Source: Marthasterias glacialis (Eukaryota > Echinodermata > Asteroidea > Forcipulatida > Asteriidae). From it: a stretch of 64,000 bases of DNA. Below, piece by piece: positions 43,751 to 56,175 of the stretch; positions within the stretch are counted from its first letter, which is position 1, and the number at the start of each line of letters is the position of its first letter. Made by a program: the position numbers and the translations under genes. The notes beneath the pieces are model-generated. The model worked only from the letters and a program-made list of their open reading frames with translations, did no database searches and was not told the origin of the DNA. The DNA is taken from assembly GCA_911728455.2 (NCBI GenBank), contig OU452234.1, positions 3,722,501 to 3,786,500 of the forward strand, read 5' to 3'.

Positions 43751-44287
43751 TTTTAAAAAATTACCTTCAAAATGTTGACTTTGAGTCTGATAAATATCTT
43801 TCAATTCTGTGAAGCATCATCATACTTACTCATAAGCCAAATGAGACAACCCATTCTCTTGTTGCTTGTTCAAATAAAAACAGTGTAAATAAAGTTCTTT
43901 TTCATTTAAATTCTGGTCCAGTAAACAACTTGAGCTACATGTACAAGCCCTGCGGTCTTGTGAAATTTAAACCCCAAATTCGAACCCTTTTATTAAAACA
44001 AATAAACTAAACTCTAGTCTTCAAAAATGGGTCTCGTAATTCAAACATAGCTCTGTATAACTTTAATTAAAATAATGAGCTGTTTGAGGTGCCTGCAAAC
44101 AAAGCACTAAATAAGAATGGATTATTAGTATTAATATTGTTAAATGTGTGGCATCAAATCTTTTTTTTACGCAATAAACCATAAGGGAAATGGACTGGGT
44201 AAATTTCAATTCAATTTTGGTGTGAGACAGGGAAAGTCATTGGGGTTGAACAAAGATATTGACTAATAGGGAGACCGCCAACATCAG

Positions 44288-44359
44288 GGCTGGATAGCTC
44301 AGTTGGTAGAGTGTCGGTCCGTCAATCTTGAGGTCGCTGGTTCAAATCCCGCTCCAGTC
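44288..44359 (+). mobile_element. tRNA-like SINE head (not a functional tRNA)
   Basis: A 7-bp acceptor stem GGCTGGA/TCCAGTC closes, A box TAGCTCAGTTGG and B box GGTTCAAATCC are intact, and the T arm mostly pairs. The anticodon stem (TCGGT against TCTTG) does not pair and position 33 is C, not T. The 3' flank is shared with 33.6 kb. Pol III promoter boxes are preserved. Confidence 0.65.
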
Positions 44360-45816
44360 AATTTTTCTTTGCCCTCTCCAAAACACTTTTGTTTGTCTGT
44401 GAAACTTTTCAATTCAACTCCTTTACAACTACATTTTTTTTTCATCTCTTAAAAGCAATCCTGCAAACCTAGTTCACCCAACTTCATCACCCACGATAAT
44501 TCTTGGTCGTGCCATTTTGTGAAAGTCTGATCCCCCATGTGTAAATACCACGCGGTGGGCATTCAAGGCCGCACGCAACTTATCTTTATGCGCAATGATA
44601 ACTTGATTGCATGATTGTTCATTATGGATTCCTTTGTATGTCGACATGTTGCCTGGTTCCCACTGCACGGTTTTTAGACCCCACACTTCGTCCAGGGATT
44701 TATTAAGTTACTGTAAATCCTACAGACTTACGTCACGCCCAACCTTGATGCATTAGTTTCATCCCACTTGCTTTCCCTCCTGTCTGGCATCGCTCAAACA
44801 GAAAGGGGATGGGGGGAACAAATGATATATTAGGGAAAGGTGCCTGCTGAAAACTTATCTGGGTAAGATGAAGCTGATGACGACTTGTAGAGGGGCTGGC
44901 ATCCACCTCAGATTGGTGCTCAAGGAACTTGCTGAGAAATGTCCCGCTTTTTAATCAGCAAACATTCAGGGCATTAAAATGTCAATTATTAAATATTCAT
45001 ATTATGTGGAGTATACTTTATCCTCCCAAAACAATAACATTCATAATTAATTTACTCGGAGGTTTTTCATCTGAGAGGGGAAAAAACAGCCGTCAGAGCT
45101 GGTTTGAAGCAAGCATTCCTCCAGAAGACTGAAGAAATTTGTCTCTCTAAGAAGTACGAACCAGTGAATTCAAATAAGTAACTCTTGGTTCAGCAGATCA
45201 AAGACATCCAGTGCCGGCTTGTATCAGTGGAGGAGTTCTGAGACGTAGTCGGGTGCTTCTCCAAGAAGTGATTTATAAAAGCCTTCAGCCCAATCTTGTA
45301 CAAAAATGCTCTGGTCAAGGGGTCAAAGGCTAACAGTGCAGCAAGGTTGACAACATTTTTTTAAAGGGAAGGAGCAGCAATGCCTTTTTTGTTTGCTGGG
45401 GTGTTTTTTTTTTTATTACTTTTTATTTATTTATTTATTCATTTTTTAAAATACATATTCAAAGTTAAAACCGTCACCAGGAAGTACACATAATATAGTA
45501 TTGCAAACACAAAACAGATAAATAGACCTTAAAGCGGCCATCTAGGGTAAAACTAAAACGAAATAATGGTGAATGCACATCTTTGTATGCACGGCGCACA
45601 GGATGGGCCAATGAGCAACCTCTAGCCGAGGGCGCCCTACTAAAATGACGTCATGTGCATTAGTTCTATAGACCTTATGCATTCGCCGCCATCTTTGAGG
45701 TCAAATGCAGCATCAAACGTGCGTGGTAGCTTTTTTGACCTCAGACCGTTCCTGTGCTCATAGTGACATCAAACGCATAAGGTCTATTAGCATACATGTG
45801 GAAGATGAACACCTTG

Positions 45817-45989
45817 CAAGCCTGATATATGTCTTTGATGTAAGGGCAAGGCAGTTTTTTTTCTTACATGTAGTTAAGGGCATCTCTATGAGGTGAAATG
45901 TTAATGCCTACTTTTCAAGGGGCACCAAGGCAATGACTAGGGGTCGTGGAGGTGATTGCCCCCATTGCCTGTGTGAAGTATCAGGCCTG
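45817..45989 (+). mobile_element. CAGGCCTG-end MITE-like repeat, copy
   Basis: CAAGCCTGATATATG..CTATGAGG..AAGGGGCACCAAGGCAATGAC..GTATCAGGCCTG. An AGGGCGCCCTACTA palindrome lies upstream at 45630. Confidence 0.78.
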
Positions 45990-47089
45990 CACTTGAGCAG
46001 GCATCCCATGAGATGCGACAGTTTTTGAACGATGCAACAGATTGAGAATGTTTTATACGTTCAGTTATAGACGAGTGAAATCTAAGGAATGATTCTCAGT
46101 GACACTTTGCCAAGTCGTGAACACAAATCAGTAAGCCGGTTTAAATTCTCACGCTGCCCGTGTTTTTGCGCCATTTTCAATCGGGACAAAAGACAAAAGA
46201 ACAGCTGCTGCTATCACACCATGATGAATCGGCGCATTGTTTGAAGAAGCCAGAATTTACGATTCCGCTCTTCTATAAATTTGTACGCTGTGACACAGAA
46301 GCCATTCACGTCGATGGGTTTGGACTCACGATGTACAAGTACAAGCACCTGTATGTTTATGTCTTAATTGTGAAATGACCACTTGACTGTCATAAATCAG
46401 GAGATGAACTCACTAGAAGTGCATTTCATTATACGGTTTAAAGATTTACAAACACTCTGATTCTTTGAATCTAGGGACAGACTGAATGTAGGTCCTAGGG
46501 CCTTGGCACTCGAGGCATCTTTTACGGGCAACTTGCATGGCAACCAACGGTCTGGCATGTTACAGGACCACTTTTAGTTGCACAGGAGTAATTTTTCAAA
46601 CAATGTGTTACGATCCCCAAGAAAAATGAACGGTCAAATGTGAACGCCTTTTCTTCTTGGAGATTGCCTGGAATTGGTTGGCTGTAAATTGACTCGTCAG
46701 ACATGGCCCTTAGCCTCTGTCGGCAGTGTGAACCTACAAGGGTGTTTTCATAGGTACACCAAGGTTGTTGTTTTTTTTGGTAGTGAGTTTGAAACCAGTA
46801 CATTGTTGCCAATGCCACGTTGGTCATTCCTTTTGTCAGTCATTCCTATCATGTCTTGTAGAATTCCTGAAACACTGAATCATATGACTGTACTTAACCA
46901 CTTCACGTCAGTATTCCTAAAATGTCTTGTGCCGCCCCCATTGTGGTAGTTTGTGGAACTTTTGGAGCTTACGAAGTAAATCATTTTCCTTTGAAGATAT
47001 CGTTGTCACAATGAAACCCTGACTTGACAAAGGAAAGACAACAAAAGTCCTCATAATAAGCACCAGGTTTTGTTGTACTCTTTCGAGAA

Positions 47090-49085
47090 AATATGAGTAT
47101 ATGTTCACCATGAACCGCAAAACCTCGGCCGTAAGCCAAGGCCGATAATCGGCCATGGTATGCTAGAATCTCAGATCGCTGAGAACTTATCTCTGTTGAG
47201 CCGAATGCAGTGATAAACAATGGTGGTAGCCTATCCATTCTTGAAAGTCACATTTGTATTAACAAAAGGACAAAGGTCTGGAATTGGGGATTACACAATA
47301 ACCCCTGGGAAAAGGGGAGATTTTGAGCATAGTTTCCAGTACCCTCTGTCCCTCTTTGTACGGAGGAAATGAATCATAGCACAGTAGATGCATGCCTGTG
47401 CATGATACACAATGGAATGTCCGGGTGAATATACACATCAGCTGGTCAGCTGACCGCAAAAAAACCCTCTTTTTGGGGGGTTTGGAGGGGGGGGGGCTCC
47501 GAAGTTGTTCTGGGCATTAAAAAACATCAGCAGCATGCCAGTTTTTAAACAATTTGGCATGTATTCACATGGATAAGGCCCTTTTAAACTGGACAGATTT
47601 CCTGAGAAATTCAAACTTTTTCTTGTGTACAAAGTGTCTTGTATCCTAAAGTTACAGTCACCAGCATTGAACACTTTTTATTAAACAAAACTGAGCTACT
47701 TGTTGGGAAGAATTCTCCCCAGCTCCATCTGTTCCTGTAAACGTAGAATTCGCAACAAATGTATTTGTTGTAAACCAATTGGTATCGTGCTAATTCCCCG
47801 TCAGCTTGTACTAAACTCACTTTCCTGCCTGTGCTCTACCTTTTTAAAGCTTATGCTGAAAAAATTAAATATTTAACAAAAAGGTCAGCTGAATTTGCTG
47901 ATTCATTTTTCATCGGCAGAATCACTAATTCTGTGCCAACACAGTCGTTCTGTTTCTTAATCGACCAAAATGCTCTCCAGGGCAAGTAAGATGTTTTGCA
48001 TTGTTCAGCTCAGCCGGCTGAGAGACAGAAAAATGAACCGTAAATGAACAGAATTCTGTGAAATTGTAATTTAATTTTCAGCTTTTCACAGTTTGCAGAG
48101 CAGTGGAGACGAACAGGATAAATGATATTACCCAGTTGCCGTCCAGCCTGACAGGATTATTTTTTTCGGAATTGTTGGAATAATTTTTCTTCGCGAGCAG
48201 TGGCACAAAGCAGCCTTGACATGACAAAGCCAAAGAGAACGGAGATTCTCTTCGAAGCAGCGGGTTTTTTTGTTTTCTCTACCAAGAAAATGTCACATTC
48301 AGGCACTGTGAATTACAAAACCCTGACCGTGAGCTACGGCTGAGGATTGTTCCTCAATCTGGAACCAAGGCTGGAAACTCAGTTCACTCTGACTCACCTC
48401 CATTGAGCCGAAATACAATGAATAAACAATGGTGGGAAGCCTCTCGATGTCTCACAACCCTCTTCTTGGAACAAAAGGACAGAGGACTGGAATCGGGGGA
48501 TTACACAATAACAACCCTGCATAATGGGCAAAAGTCGGCGAAATATTTAACACCATCTGTCCTCTGTGGGGGTGTAATGAAGCATATCACGGTGAGTACA
48601 TGCTCTGTGCATGCTCCACAACAAAATGTTCGGGCGACCTTAGTTCCGGGGTTTCGAATTCCACAAAAAAAAAAAAAACCTCTAGTCAGTCACTCGTTTG
48701 CTGACTCACAAACTTTGCGTCTACATACACGCAATCCGGCGCCAGCTGGTTAGCTTTTTCACTCCGTTAAGTTCATTTATGGCTGCCCGAGAACAACTCA
48801 AATGGACCGCAATGCCATTTATGGCCTCAATTTTTGTATGGTATCAAGTGTCAAACAAAAACAATTCCGTCCATTTGCGTGCAGAAATTCCGGAGAGTCG
48901 GAGAGTTTAACGAACCAAGTGCTTTCCAGGGCAAGTAAGATGTTTTGCATTATTCAGCTTAGGCGGCTTAGCAAAAGAAAATGAGCCGTAAATGAACAGA
49001 ATTCTGTGAATATGTCAATTTAATTTTAAGTTTTTCAAAGCGTGCAATGCAGTGAAGAGGAACGGGATGGAAAACCTGTAATTAT
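47090..49085 (+). repeat. Imperfect tandem duplication of ~1 kb
   Basis: Blocks recur in order: GGGGATTACACAATAAC (47285 and 48497), AACAATGGTGG (47217 and 48425), CCAGGGCAAGTAAGATGTTTTGCATT (from 47978 and 48927), GTAAATGAACAGAATTCTGTGAA (from 48040 and 48989). The offset falls from ~1.21 to ~0.95 kb, so indels have accumulated. No coding frame is shared. Confidence 0.68.
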
Positions 49086-49240
49086 AAAAAAAAAACACAC
49101 ACTAATTAGGGCTTTGAGACGACCGTAGTTGAAGGGCCATATAAAAACTAGTTATTAATATTAATAACGTAATTATTATGATTTTGTTGAGTGAAAGTGT
49201 GCAAGGTTAGTTTGTAGAGAAATACATGGTTTATCTTAAT

Positions 49241-49400
49241 GGGTGTAACGTGGCTGAGGGGGTCTAGTGCACTGGGCTCAAGCTCTGGTGTTGTCAAGAG
49301 TGTGGGTTCAGGTCCCGGTCATGGCCCTTGCATCCCTGATGTCCTTAACCAGTATGCCTCAACATGATTTCTTTGTCTTCCAGATGAGACGTAAAGCCTT
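49241..49400 (+). mobile_element. tRNA-derived SINE family 1, 5' part
   Basis: GTGGCTGAGGGGGTCTAGTGC..AAGCTCTGGTG..GGTTCAGGTCCC..CCTTGCATCC. The 3' end is missing. Confidence 0.68.
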
Positions 49401-49924
49401 GTACATGTTGCATTCATGGCGTATTCATGTATTCAAAATTGAAATTTACATAACAAAGGTGACGCCAGAAAGATGGCCCATCACATTGCTCATGCACCCA
49501 AGTTGTATTTCCAACCAGTAGAAGGTTTCTTTGAATATTCATTATTTTGGGGGCTACTGACCAATCAGATTGCTCCTTCCAGTTTTGGAGGGATTGCCGT
49601 ATGCTATGTATAAACCGATGAACAACATTCCCAAGTCTGTGACCGAAGGTTAAAATTCTCATGCTCACGCCATAAGAGGGGGGGCCATTTCGGGCAATAA
49701 TGATTCTGTGTCGGACATAATAGCGAACCACGATCACAGACTTGGAACCAAGTCTACGTATTTTGTGCCGGCATGCATCTTTTTACATGTAGCTAAACAG
49801 CTTATTTCCTCTCTTTACTTTTCGTTTTTAGTGTCATAAAAAACTGAAGAAAAAACTCTGTACTACGTTTTTTTTTAAACAGGGCAGTTTCCTCTCTTTT
49901 TAGCAGAACCAAAGTTGAATGTCT

Positions 49925-50165
49925 GGTTGTGTCATGCAAAGAGAAGAACTTGTTACGCTTGTCATTAAGAGAAGGGGTTTCCCCCTGGTGTTTTCTGGAT
50001 TGGTTGGCTGCAGATTTTTGTCTCATGTACGCTCTTACAAATGGGGTCTCAATAATTTAAATAAAGCTTTGCACCTGTCATAAAAATGTTATTAATGAGT
50101 GCCTTCACACGCCTGTGGGGCGTAGATAAAGCGCTTTAAAAAGAACTGCGTATTATTACTTATTA
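49925..50165 (+). mobile_element. tRNA-derived SINE family 1, 3' part
   Basis: CCCTGGTGTTTTCTGG..GGTTGGCTGCAGATT..ATAAAGCGCTTTAAAAAGAACTGCGTATTATTA matches the 38.1 kb copy; headless. Confidence 0.7.
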
Positions 50166-50334
50166 ATATTTTTTTATTGTTGATGTAGATAATACACAGG
50201 TTCTATCTGGTCAGCAAAGAAAGTAAAACTGTTCTGTTTTTATCAACAGAGGGCAGCATTGAATTTACCTTGACAACCAGTAGGTCTGTTAACTTAGTGT
50301 GTGAACTATTCCACATTCGGGTGTATTTAGCATT

Positions 50335-50493
50335 CAGGCCTGGAATTTCATCTTTGAGAGGGCAAGGCCATTTACATTTTGCTAAGGGCACTTCCACTGG
50401 AAAATCTTAAAGTCTATGGGAAACTTGTTTAGGGGCTCAAAGGCCAAGACCAGGGCAACAGCCTCTGTGGCCTCTTTGTAAATTCCAAGTCAG
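50335..50493 (+). mobile_element. CAGGCCTG-end MITE-like repeat, subfamily 2
   Basis: CAGGCCTGGAATTTCATCTT to AATTCCAAGTCAG. It is the sister of the 22.7 kb copy. CAACAGAGGGCAG occurs on both sides (50247 and 50512), suggesting an older repeat was split. Confidence 0.72.
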
Positions 50494-50759
50494 TGGTTGT
50501 ATGGTTACTGCCAACAGAGGGCAGTATACAAAGGCAATGCAAAACCAAGCATATCTGAGTTAAAATGAAAGCACATCAAGGTGCATTTTTGTCTTTTGAT
50601 TGGGTGAAATAATTGTAATTTATGTCCACAATTAGCAAATTATGTACTATGGATATAAGCAAACATACAGTACAATACAATAACCTTATAAAGGTAAGAT
50701 AGCAACAACAACAAAAATAATAATAATAATAATAAATCAAAATATGATGCAGAGAAATT

Positions 50760-51110
50760 GGGGGAGAGGTGGCTTAGAAATCTTGCCCCCCCCCCCCATG
50801 AGACAAAAAAAAAAAATGCACAAATAAATGGTTTGATACATCAAATAGCTCCCCAAATTATGTCTTTGCCCCCGCTTTCCCCCTTGCCCTCCCCCTTTTG
50901 CCCCCTCCTTGCCCACCTCCTCCCCAATAAAAATGTATTAGTTACGCCACTGATCTCATAAATGAACAGCCCTTACAGCTGTCATTTAGAGAAGCCCACT
51001 AGGGGGCAAACGGGGCGATTGGGGGAGCTATTTGATGAATCGAACCATTCATTTGTGCATTTTTTTGTTTCATCTCATGGGGGGGGGGGGCAAGATTTCT
51101 CAGCCAACCC
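50760..51110. repeat. G/C-run dispersed repeat related to 3.7 kb
   Basis: C run at 50786-50797, CCCCTT-rich stretch at 50870-50925, CATTCATTTGTGCATTT and G run at 51079-51090. It shares a 21-base block with 3735-3755. Confidence 0.55.
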
Positions 51111-51799
51111 TTCTCCCACCTTTTTGGCAGTTGAAACTTTCCTCTTAAATGAATACTGTATTAGAACGACATTTTATTGAGCCAGTTTATGATCACTTAA
51201 AGCATTTTCTGTACTAGTACTGTAGCAGTGTAAGTACATGTACCTGGTCTGTCTCTGTTTTACAGTGCAGTTAGTAATCAAATAGCGATTCCAAGAAAAC
51301 AAATGATCAACATTTATTGTATTTTAAACAGACATAGTATACATAAATTATGCCTAGACGTCTAGGTGCATTGAAAATGCTGTTGCTATGGCTGTAGTAC
51401 ATTTGTTGCTATGGATATAAAACGTTGGTTGCCATGGGATAGTACATAGTATAGTATAGTATAGGGTGTCAAATTCACGTGGCTTTCTAATAAAAATAAG
51501 ACATATCATGTGACGTGCTCTGAACCAATCATAAGTCAGAATCTTTGTGTAAGGGGTGTTTCAATTAGGTTTCAGCAATAGATCTAGTTTACTTTGGGGC
51601 TATTCAGAATATCAATGTTTAATTATTTTGACCGTTTGTTTCTTTAAATTGTGGGTGGGTCAGAAGAGATAACTGAAAATCCAAGTTCGGTTTTTCAATT
51701 AAAGCGCTAGAAAACAGGGATGCTAGTTTTCAAGGCAATAGCCTGGATTCAGGATTTTCCTTCTGAAAATACAGACCGAGTTCAGACTTTTTCACGTAG

Positions 51800-51985
51800 A
51801 TTGAGGGTGTTTAACAGTTGAAATAATTTTTAAAAAACGCCTAAAAACTCATTTTTTCAGCACTATTTAGTATTTTTCTTTTGTTTGTATTTTCTTTCTT
51901 CTCTTTTTTTCCCCCTTAAAGTGCATGGGGACTTTTAAGTGATATGCGCTCTACAAATATGGTTTATTATTTGTATTATTATGCA
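51800..51985 (+). mobile_element. LINE (CR1/L2-like) 3' end remnant
   Basis: A short frame reading FKKRLKTHFFS, the usual last residues of CR1/L2-type reverse transcriptase proteins, is followed by ATGCGCTCTACAAATATGG and an ATT tail. The rest of the element is absent (5'-truncated). Confidence 0.62.
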
Positions 51986-52180
51986 TGATTCTCAGGCTCT
52001 GGACAAAAACCTTACTGGCATCCATGAGAAAAACGAGCGGAAACAAAATTGACCAAAACAGCAGTCTCTTCCAGATCGTCTGCCATGTCTGTCGGTGTTT
52101 GTGCTGTTCTATTTATCGGTCATCCTTTTTTTGATAACTGACCTTTACAACAGCTTAATGCTAAATTGGCCTCGGGGGCC

Positions 52181-52384
52181 CCGATTTCAAGGATCTGCTG
52201 AAGCACAAAATTTTGCTTAACAGTTTTCTGCTCAGCAAAAAATAATTAGCAGGAAACCAGTCACAGACGGTACGTGCAGAATGGTACATGTATGTTGTCT
52301 GGTCACCGTATTCCAGTAAGCAGAAATGTTTTGTGCTTAGCTACTTTTTGTGCTTGAATTAAGCAGGTCTATGAAATTTGGCCG
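52181..52384. mobile_element. MITE family D, copy 4 (diverged)
   Basis: GGGGGCCCCGATTTCAAGGATCTGC..CAGGAAACCAGTCAC..AAGCAGGTCTATGAAATTTGGCC. It has longer A/T insertions than the other copies. Confidence 0.62.
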
Positions 52385-52610
52385 TGGTTTGAGAACTATT
52401 TAGCAATGTGCTCCATGTTCCCTGAACTTGCTTGGTCGGATTCAGGGAGACAGGGCCTTTGTTTTTTTCAGCTCAACACCAAGACTAATGCACAACGTCA
52501 CGCTGCTCCAGCAGAAACTGAAAAACACATTTATTCAGTCCTGCTTTGCCGACCGTTTGAAAAATACTTTATTTTAACTTCTTCATGACCAGCATATTTG
52601 AATGTTTTCT
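52385..52610 (+). repeat. Dispersed repeat, partner of 55980-56175
   Basis: CTCCATGTTCCCTGAACTTG, TCGGATTCAGGGAGACAGGGC and CAGCTCAACACCAAGACTAATG are shared nearly exactly, including part of the preceding MITE D (52325 and 55925). Confidence 0.72.
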
Positions 52611-53404
52611 CAGGAAAGTGCGCTTTAAAAATGCTACATTGTTAAAATTACTATCCATCATCCTGCCATAAAGATGTTTTGTTAATTGAACAATTTGAAA
52701 ACTGATGACCGTCACAAGGGCTTTGTCTCAACAACAAAATACGTGTATTGCCGCAAAAAAAACCGATGATTCACTCTGGAACATGTCTTTGTCTCGGCAT
52801 TATGACAGCAACTCTGAAGCGACAAACGAGAATTTATAGCAGATGTAATTTCACGTCGTCACACACATCATTTCACTTTATTCCATCTCAAACTGTATGC
52901 CGTCGCTTGCCTGTTGGTTAATTCGCTGTACTAACGATGGGGTAAAATTGCTTTCATAACAATAGGTGGTGTCGATTGATTTACTGAGCCAAATTATGAT
53001 TATTAAATTCTGAAGCCTGGTGTAATTATTCAACATGTTTTTTTTTGTTTCGTTTTTTTTCCCCCCTCCCTTATGAAACCAGCCACCGTTGTGTGGAAAT
53101 TAATTTGCTTTATCGGAATAATTTCCCGAGGAAAAGGTCTTGTGGATAATGCACACTAAGGCAGCGGGGAAAATTGCCTCAATACCACTGGGTCCAATTT
53201 GACTTGGAGCCTCATTGGCTCAGCCTAATTAGATTGCACCGTTAGTTTTTACCTGTCTGCTTCCTGAATTTTTTTCAATTTAGAAATTTTAGTGGGTTTT
53301 TTTTAATAATTTTTTTCTTTGTACGTTTCTGACTATGACGATGACTTTTATTTCCCTGTATGGTCTCTATTGAGGCTAAAAGAACTTAAGAATTACAAGA
53401 AAGT

Positions 53405-54005
53405 GTCTGAACACTTAATATCATCCAATCATGGTATGAATGATAGATAAACTATGCCAGCCTGTAATATTATATCACGCGGTGAATGCTTCTAAGCCAG
53501 TACACAGTCAACCCTCTTACTGTCTGACCATTCAATATCATCCACTGTGGTTTTGAAGGATAGAAATGATACATGTAGCTAAACCTTGCCAGCCTGTAAT
53601 ATGATATCATGTGGTGGAGATTTCTGAGCCTGTACACAGTCAACCCTCTTACTGTCTGACCATTCAATATCATCCACTGTGGTTTTTAATGACAGAAATG
53701 ATAGCTAAACCATGCCAGCCTGTAATATGACATCATGTGGTGGAGACTTCTGTGCCTGTACACAGAAAACCCTCTTACTGTCTGACCATTCAAAAACATC
53801 TAAACTGTGGTGTTGAATGATAGATAAACTGTGCTGGCTTGAAATATGATACCCTGTGGTGAATGCATAGCCACAGTACACAGTCAACCCTCCTACTGTC
53901 TGACCATTCAGTCTCATCCTCTGTGGTTTTTGAATGATAGATAAACCATGCCATCTTGCAATGTGATTTAATCTTGCGAATGCATATTCCCAGTACACTT
54001 TGTAC
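53405..54005 (+). repeat. Satellite array, 117-132-bp unit (locus 1)
   Basis: Five units marked by GTACACAGTCAACCCTC at 53500, 53632, 53758, 53876 and 53993 (last two marks diverged), then ACTGTCTGACCATTCAATATC and GCCAGCCTGTAATATGAT. Same family as 62470-62915. Confidence 0.9.
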
Positions 54006-54034
54006 TTAAACATGTCAAAACATGAAATAACAAA

Positions 54035-54235
54035 CCTGTGAATGTTTAAGCTCAACTGTTCATCGGAGAGTCACTGTTTTCAAACTTCAAATTTTGGACT
54101 CACATATTAATTGTTTTACCCGTTTCTCAAAAGCTACAGCATTTCAGGTGAAAACATTTCAAGGGAAATTTTCCACCCTGACCGTCTTTGTAACTTATTT
54201 GCACATCTGTAAACATTCTAATTTTCAATCCTCCC
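54035..54235 (+). repeat. Family E internal-type repeat
   Basis: AAGCTCAACTGTTCATCGGAG..ACCCGTTTCTCAAAAGCTACAGCATTTCA..TTCCACCCTGACC, homologous to 33.2-33.45 kb. Confidence 0.6.
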
Positions 54236-54738
54236 AACCTTGTGTACTTCCTTACAAATTAAAAAAAAAACCGTCAGCTTAATAATTATATGTTCCAAAA
54301 TGACTAAAGCCATCATTTTAAGCCAAATGATGATGACAAGAAAGAGAAGCACCGAACACCAAGCCCTTTTCCCTGTTGATAATGAATCCCCCTCCCCTCT
54401 CCCCATCCCACACAACCAATCCTGATGAATTATACATCGCAATCCACTTGACAACTGTTGCTAGCAGCCACTTATTAAAAACCGCCTCATTTGACTCAAA
54501 ACTCATGGTCATTACCGTGATGATGATGCAAGTACAAGGGTGCCGTCATTGTATGCAGTTTACGTGTCGCACACAAGCACTTGTGTACCATTTCTCGCTC
54601 TGAATTTTTAGGAGTGTGGAAAGACCAGACCACTTCGTCTCTTAAATTAGGTTAAAACTCAAAAAGAATGCGGATTGCCACGGATATTCATTGAATACTC
54701 GGAAAGGTGTTAATACCGGTTTGGGAGAAGCAGTCAAG

Positions 54739-54888
54739 ATGAAAAGGAAGAAGGAAGCAACTCCTTCTCAATATGGCCAACCCTCTTCTGCTGTTTCCAC
54801 AGCTTCGTCAGGGTCCTCTCGGGGGCAACAACGGGCTGAGCTTACGGAGGAATATTTGGCAGAGGAAGGTGGGGATCGAGAATCCGTG
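54739..54888 (+). CDS. Candidate alternative first coding exon of TRPN
   Basis: ATG at 54739, 50 codons, then donor GTAAGAG at 54889 in phase 0, the same phase as every TRPN junction here, so it would splice in frame onto exon 3 (DGRTAIHF). The product starts MKRKKEATPSQYGQ, has a Ser/Gly/Gln-rich middle and an acidic end (EEYLAEEGGDRESV), echoing the low-complexity head of exon 1. It stands out from the AT-rich, repeat-filled intron and matches no repeat in the window. It could also belong to an unrelated nested gene or be chance. Confidence 0.35.
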
Positions 54889-55552
54889 GTAAGAGTTTTT
54901 AAAAGGAGAGCGGATGCAAAAATTGGGATAAGTCTTGAGCATTTTTAAGAGCAGAGGTTTTTCTGAAATTTACATCATTGCGGGTGTTTTGGAAGAGTTA
55001 ATTAATTTCCCTGCCTCTTGTTTTCAAATTACACGCCATCCTAACCTGCCTGTGATAATGTCATTGTATTAGGGAATCTAGGCTGAGTGCAAACAATGAA
55101 GGAACAGAAATGTTTGGTCAGGGATTTTATGTGTGTTTATATCGGGCTTATTTTGATTGCGGCAATCAAATTAAGCAATGGTGATTTATTTGATTTTATT
55201 TATTTACTTTTGTTGTGGGGGGAGGAGTGTCTTCAAATGCCATTTTCTCAACTGTCAAAGTTGACAAGGAAAGATTTCTCCAGGGAATTGGTGCTGGACA
55301 CTGGTATGAACTTTATAATCAGTGAGCTTTCAGATTGAAACTTACATATTTTGAAATTTGTATTTTGTTATTACTACCAAAACCAATCCTGCACTTTGTC
55401 GTTAAGGAATTGTTACTCTCTTGTCGTTAGGGAAGACAACAGTGTAGGGTAAAAGCCAAATAATTTTCTTGATCCCATATGCAAATAATATTTCGAATAA
55501 AATTGGTGCGGCAGCAGCTGCTAATTACTGGATTCGAACTGGCCTCTAGTCA

Positions 55553-55705
55553 CTGGGCATGCTCGGTGGTCTAGCAGTCTGTTCTTTAATGGCGGCGGTC
55601 CTGGGTTCGAATTGCACTCAAGTAGTACGCATGTAGTTTTTTTGTTATGCAGGACTTGCGAAAGCACTGAGTATACAGTGCTTATTACACATCGGTGCAG
55701 GGTAA
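55553..55705 (+). mobile_element. tRNA-derived SINE family 2, copy
   Basis: CTCGGTGGTCTAGCAGTC, GGGTTCGAATTGC, AAGTAGTACGCATGTAG and GAAAGCACTGAGTATACAG in the order of the 34.9 kb units. Confidence 0.7.
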
Positions 55706-55924
55706 AAAAAAACCCTAAATTTTACTATTAATCCCTGAGGCAATTATGACATTTATTAAAATTCATGGAAGTTGTTCGGAGAATTTGATTTGGACATTAA
55801 GTCTTCAAGACATGATACAGTATCGTCAACATCTTAATTTCCAATGTGGTCTTTCTTCAAACTGAGGTTGTGCAACTCACTTACTGTTAAATTATTGTGT
55901 ACAAGTCACATCAAAAGGAAATTC

Positions 55925-56175
55925 TGCTAGTAGAAATCTTTTGTGCTTAGCTACTTGTTGTGCTTAAATTAAGTCTGAGATCTATTTAGCAATATGCTCC
56001 ATGTTCCCTGAACTTGTTTGGTCGGATTCAGGGAGACAGGGCCCTGTTTTTTTCCAGCTCAACACCAAGACTAATGTACAACAGCACTCTGCTCCAACAG
56101 AAACTAAATACACACTTTTTCACTTTTCCTTTTCCAATTGTTTGAAAATACTTTCATTTAATTTCTTCATTAAAA
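55925..56175 (+). repeat. Dispersed repeat, partner of 52325-52610
   Basis: TTTTGTGCTTAGCTACT then the CTCCATGTTCCCTGAACTTG block, homologous to the 52.4 kb copy. Confidence 0.7.

Noticed and set aside
44288-44359. Functional tRNA gene
   Set aside because: The anticodon stem does not pair, position 33 is not T, and the 3' flank is repeated at 33.6 kb, so it is a SINE head.
46160-46378. 72-codon frame with an ATG
   Set aside because: No donor/acceptor, no family resemblance, ordinary intronic base composition.
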